The notes under the pieces were generated by a model. It saw nothing but the letters and a program-made list of their open reading frames with translations. It searched no databases and had not been told where the DNA came from. From positions 103,745-167,744 of the forward strand of contig NZ_JAHTLF010000024.1 in assembly GCF_024614185.1 (NCBI RefSeq): a stretch of 64,000 nucleotides of DNA. Direction: 5' to 3'. The position numbers and the translations under genes are program-made. This stretch comes from Nocardioides carbamazepini (GTDB lineage: Bacteria > Actinomycetota > Actinomycetes > Propionibacteriales > Nocardioidaceae). This document shows, one piece after another, positions 62,693-64,000 of this stretch; position 1 is the first letter of the stretch, and each line of letters starts with the position of its first letter.

Positions 62693-64000
62693 ATGAGCAA
62701 CGATCCGGGCACCCCGGGCGACGACCAGCCGAACCCGTTCAAGGGCACGCCGTTCGAGCAGATCTTCAGCGCGCTCGGTGGCGCGCTCGGCGGTGGCGGA
62801 GCGGCAGGCGTCCCGGGCGGCATGGCCTTCTTCCAGCAGCTGCAGTCGCTCATGCAACCCCACGACGGCCCGCTCAACTGGACCGCCGCCACCGACATGG
62901 CGCGCCAGGCCATCGCCCAGGAGCCCGACCCCTCTCCCACACAGCGCGACCAGGACCGGGTCGCCGACGCCGTGCGCCTGGCCGACCACTGGCTCGACAC
63001 GGCGACCGGCTTCCCCTCCGGCGTCGGTACGACGGCCGCGTGGAGCCGTGCCGAGTGGCTGGTCGAGACGCAGCCGGTGTGGCAGGTGCTCGTCGAGCCC
63101 GTCGCGGCACGCTCCGTGACCGGTCTGTCCAGTGGCCTGCCCGAGGAGATGAAGGCCGCGGCCGGTCCGCTCGTCGGCATCATCGGCCAGGCGGTCGGCG
63201 GGATGATGGCGATGCAGATCGGGCAGGGCCTCGGCGCGTTGGGCGGTGAGGTCCTCACCGCCTCCGACATCGGCCTCCCGCTCGGCGCCCCCGGCAAGGC
63301 GGCGCTGGTGATGAGCAACGTGCGCGCCTTCGCCGACGGTCTCGACGTCACCGAGGACGACCTCGTGCTCTATCTGGCGCTGCGCGAGGCCGCCCACCAG
63401 CGGCTGTTCGCCCACGTGCCGTGGCTGCGCGAGCACCTCATCGGCGCGGTGACCGACTACGCCCGCGGGCTGGAGGTCAACGCCCAGCAGATCCAGGACC
63501 GGGTCCAGGAGCAGCTGCGCGGCATCGATCCCGCCAACCTGGAGGCGATGCAGGGACTGATCGAGGGCGGCATGTTCGACCCGCCGCAGACCGAGGCGCA
63601 GACGGCCGCCCTGTCCCGGCTCGAGATCGCGCTCGCGCTGGTCGAGGGCTGGGTCGACGAGGTGGTCGGCCAGGCCACGGCCGAGCGGATGCCGGCGGCG
63701 ACCAAGCTGCGCGAGGCGGTCCGCCGCCGTCGTGCGGCCGGCGGTCCGGCCGAGCAGACCTTCGCCGCCCTGGTGGGGCTCGAGCTGCGCCCGCGCCGCC
63801 TGCGCGACGCCTCCACGCTGTGGGGCGGCCTGCGGACGCGGTCCGGCCAGGAGGCCCGCGACGGCGTGTGGATGCACCCCGACCTGCTGCCCACCGCGGC
63901 CGACCTCGACGACCCGCTGTCCTTCCGCGCCGAGGTCACCCAGCCCGAGGAGCTGAGTGCCGACGAGTTCGACGCCGAGCTGCGCAGGCTGCTCGACGGC
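62693..64000 (+). CDS. DUF2342 zinc-dependent metalloprotease, 3' end missing
   Basis: First 436 codons; runs off the right edge near the normal end. ATG 62693. Gly/Pro-rich N-terminus (TPFEQIFSALGGALGGGG), central GGMMAMQIGQGLGALGGE, then REAAHQRLF around 231-239, the DUF2342 metal site with His, and GLEVNAQQIQDRV. Widely conserved actinobacterial protein, sometimes labelled F420-associated. Divergent from moaE across an 85-base gap. Confidence 0.9.
   Translation, partial: MSNDPGTPGDDQPNPFKGTPFEQIFSALGGALGGGGAAGVPGGMAFFQQLQSLMQPHDGPLNWTAATDMARQAIAQEPDPSPTQRDQDRVADAVRLADHWLDTATGFPSGVGTTAAWSRAEWLVETQPVWQVLVEPVAARSVTGLSSGLPEEMKAAAGPLVGIIGQAVGGMMAMQIGQGLGALGGEVLTASDIGLPLGAPGKAALVMSNVRAFADGLDVTEDDLVLYLALREAAHQRLFAHVPWLREHLIGAVTDYARGLEVNAQQIQDRVQEQLRGIDPANLEAMQGLIEGGMFDPPQTEAQTAALSRLEIALALVEGWVDEVVGQATAERMPAATKLREAVRRRRAAGGPAEQTFAALVGLELRPRRLRDASTLWGGLRTRSGQEARDGVWMHPDLLPTAADLDDPLSFRAEVTQPEELSADEFDAELRRLLDG

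Overview
The window is high-GC DNA with dense, translationally coupled genes (ATGA/GTGA overlaps). Its core genes (UPF0182, PPA1309 family, YlbL-like PDZ/Lon protein, DUF2342 zinc metalloprotease) point to an actinobacterium, most likely Propionibacteriales/Nocardioidaceae. The placement is inferred from gene content only.

Region 1 (about 1-15.5 kb, all minus strand) is a cobalamin-responsive locus. Three cobalamin riboswitches lie upstream of three transcription units: (i) a secreted protein with alpha/alpha-barrel (squalene-cyclase/prenyltransferase-like) repeats, as in the alpha domain of intrinsic factor/transcobalamin; (ii) a 1347-aa secreted protein with an N-terminal DUF4430 (transcobalamin beta-like) domain plus leucine-rich, FIVAR, Fn3 and Ig-like parts; (iii) a long coupled operon encoding a secreted protein, two paralogous membrane-anchored extracellular proteins, EcfT, a fused double ABC ATPase with degenerate catalytic motifs, an S-like membrane protein, MoxR, DUF58 and further Bat/VWA-type proteins. 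Together they look like a surface capture and uptake system for vitamin B12 or related corrinoids, with the two halves of the animal transcobalamin fold on separate proteins.

Region 2 (about 15.5-56.4 kb) is an integrative and conjugative element (ICE) next to the 3' end of an initiator tRNA-fMet gene. Integrase and excisionase sit beside the tRNA. The backbone has a prim-pol primase, ParB-like protein, a secreted wall-hydrolase/nuclease fusion, pilin-like small membrane proteins, TrbL/VirB6, SCO6880, VirB4, ArdC, VirD4 and SSB. I could not recognise a relaxase or a clear left attachment repeat. The backbone is interrupted three times: an ABC-three-component defence locus with its own regulator (25.8-33.4 kb); an 11.1-kb Tn554-like transposon (36,150-47,248) inserted inside the metalloprotease motif of ardC and carrying an MMPL/two-component operon, a methyltransferase and an MFS pump; and an SRA-like/PD-(D/E)XK nuclease locus (49.9-51.4 kb).

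Region 3 (56.4-64 kb) is ordinary chromosome: tRNA-fMet, a TRIC-type channel, UPF0182, PPA1309-family protein, a PDZ/Lon-like protease, a small membrane protein and MoaE on the minus strand, then the start of a DUF2342 metalloprotease on the plus strand.
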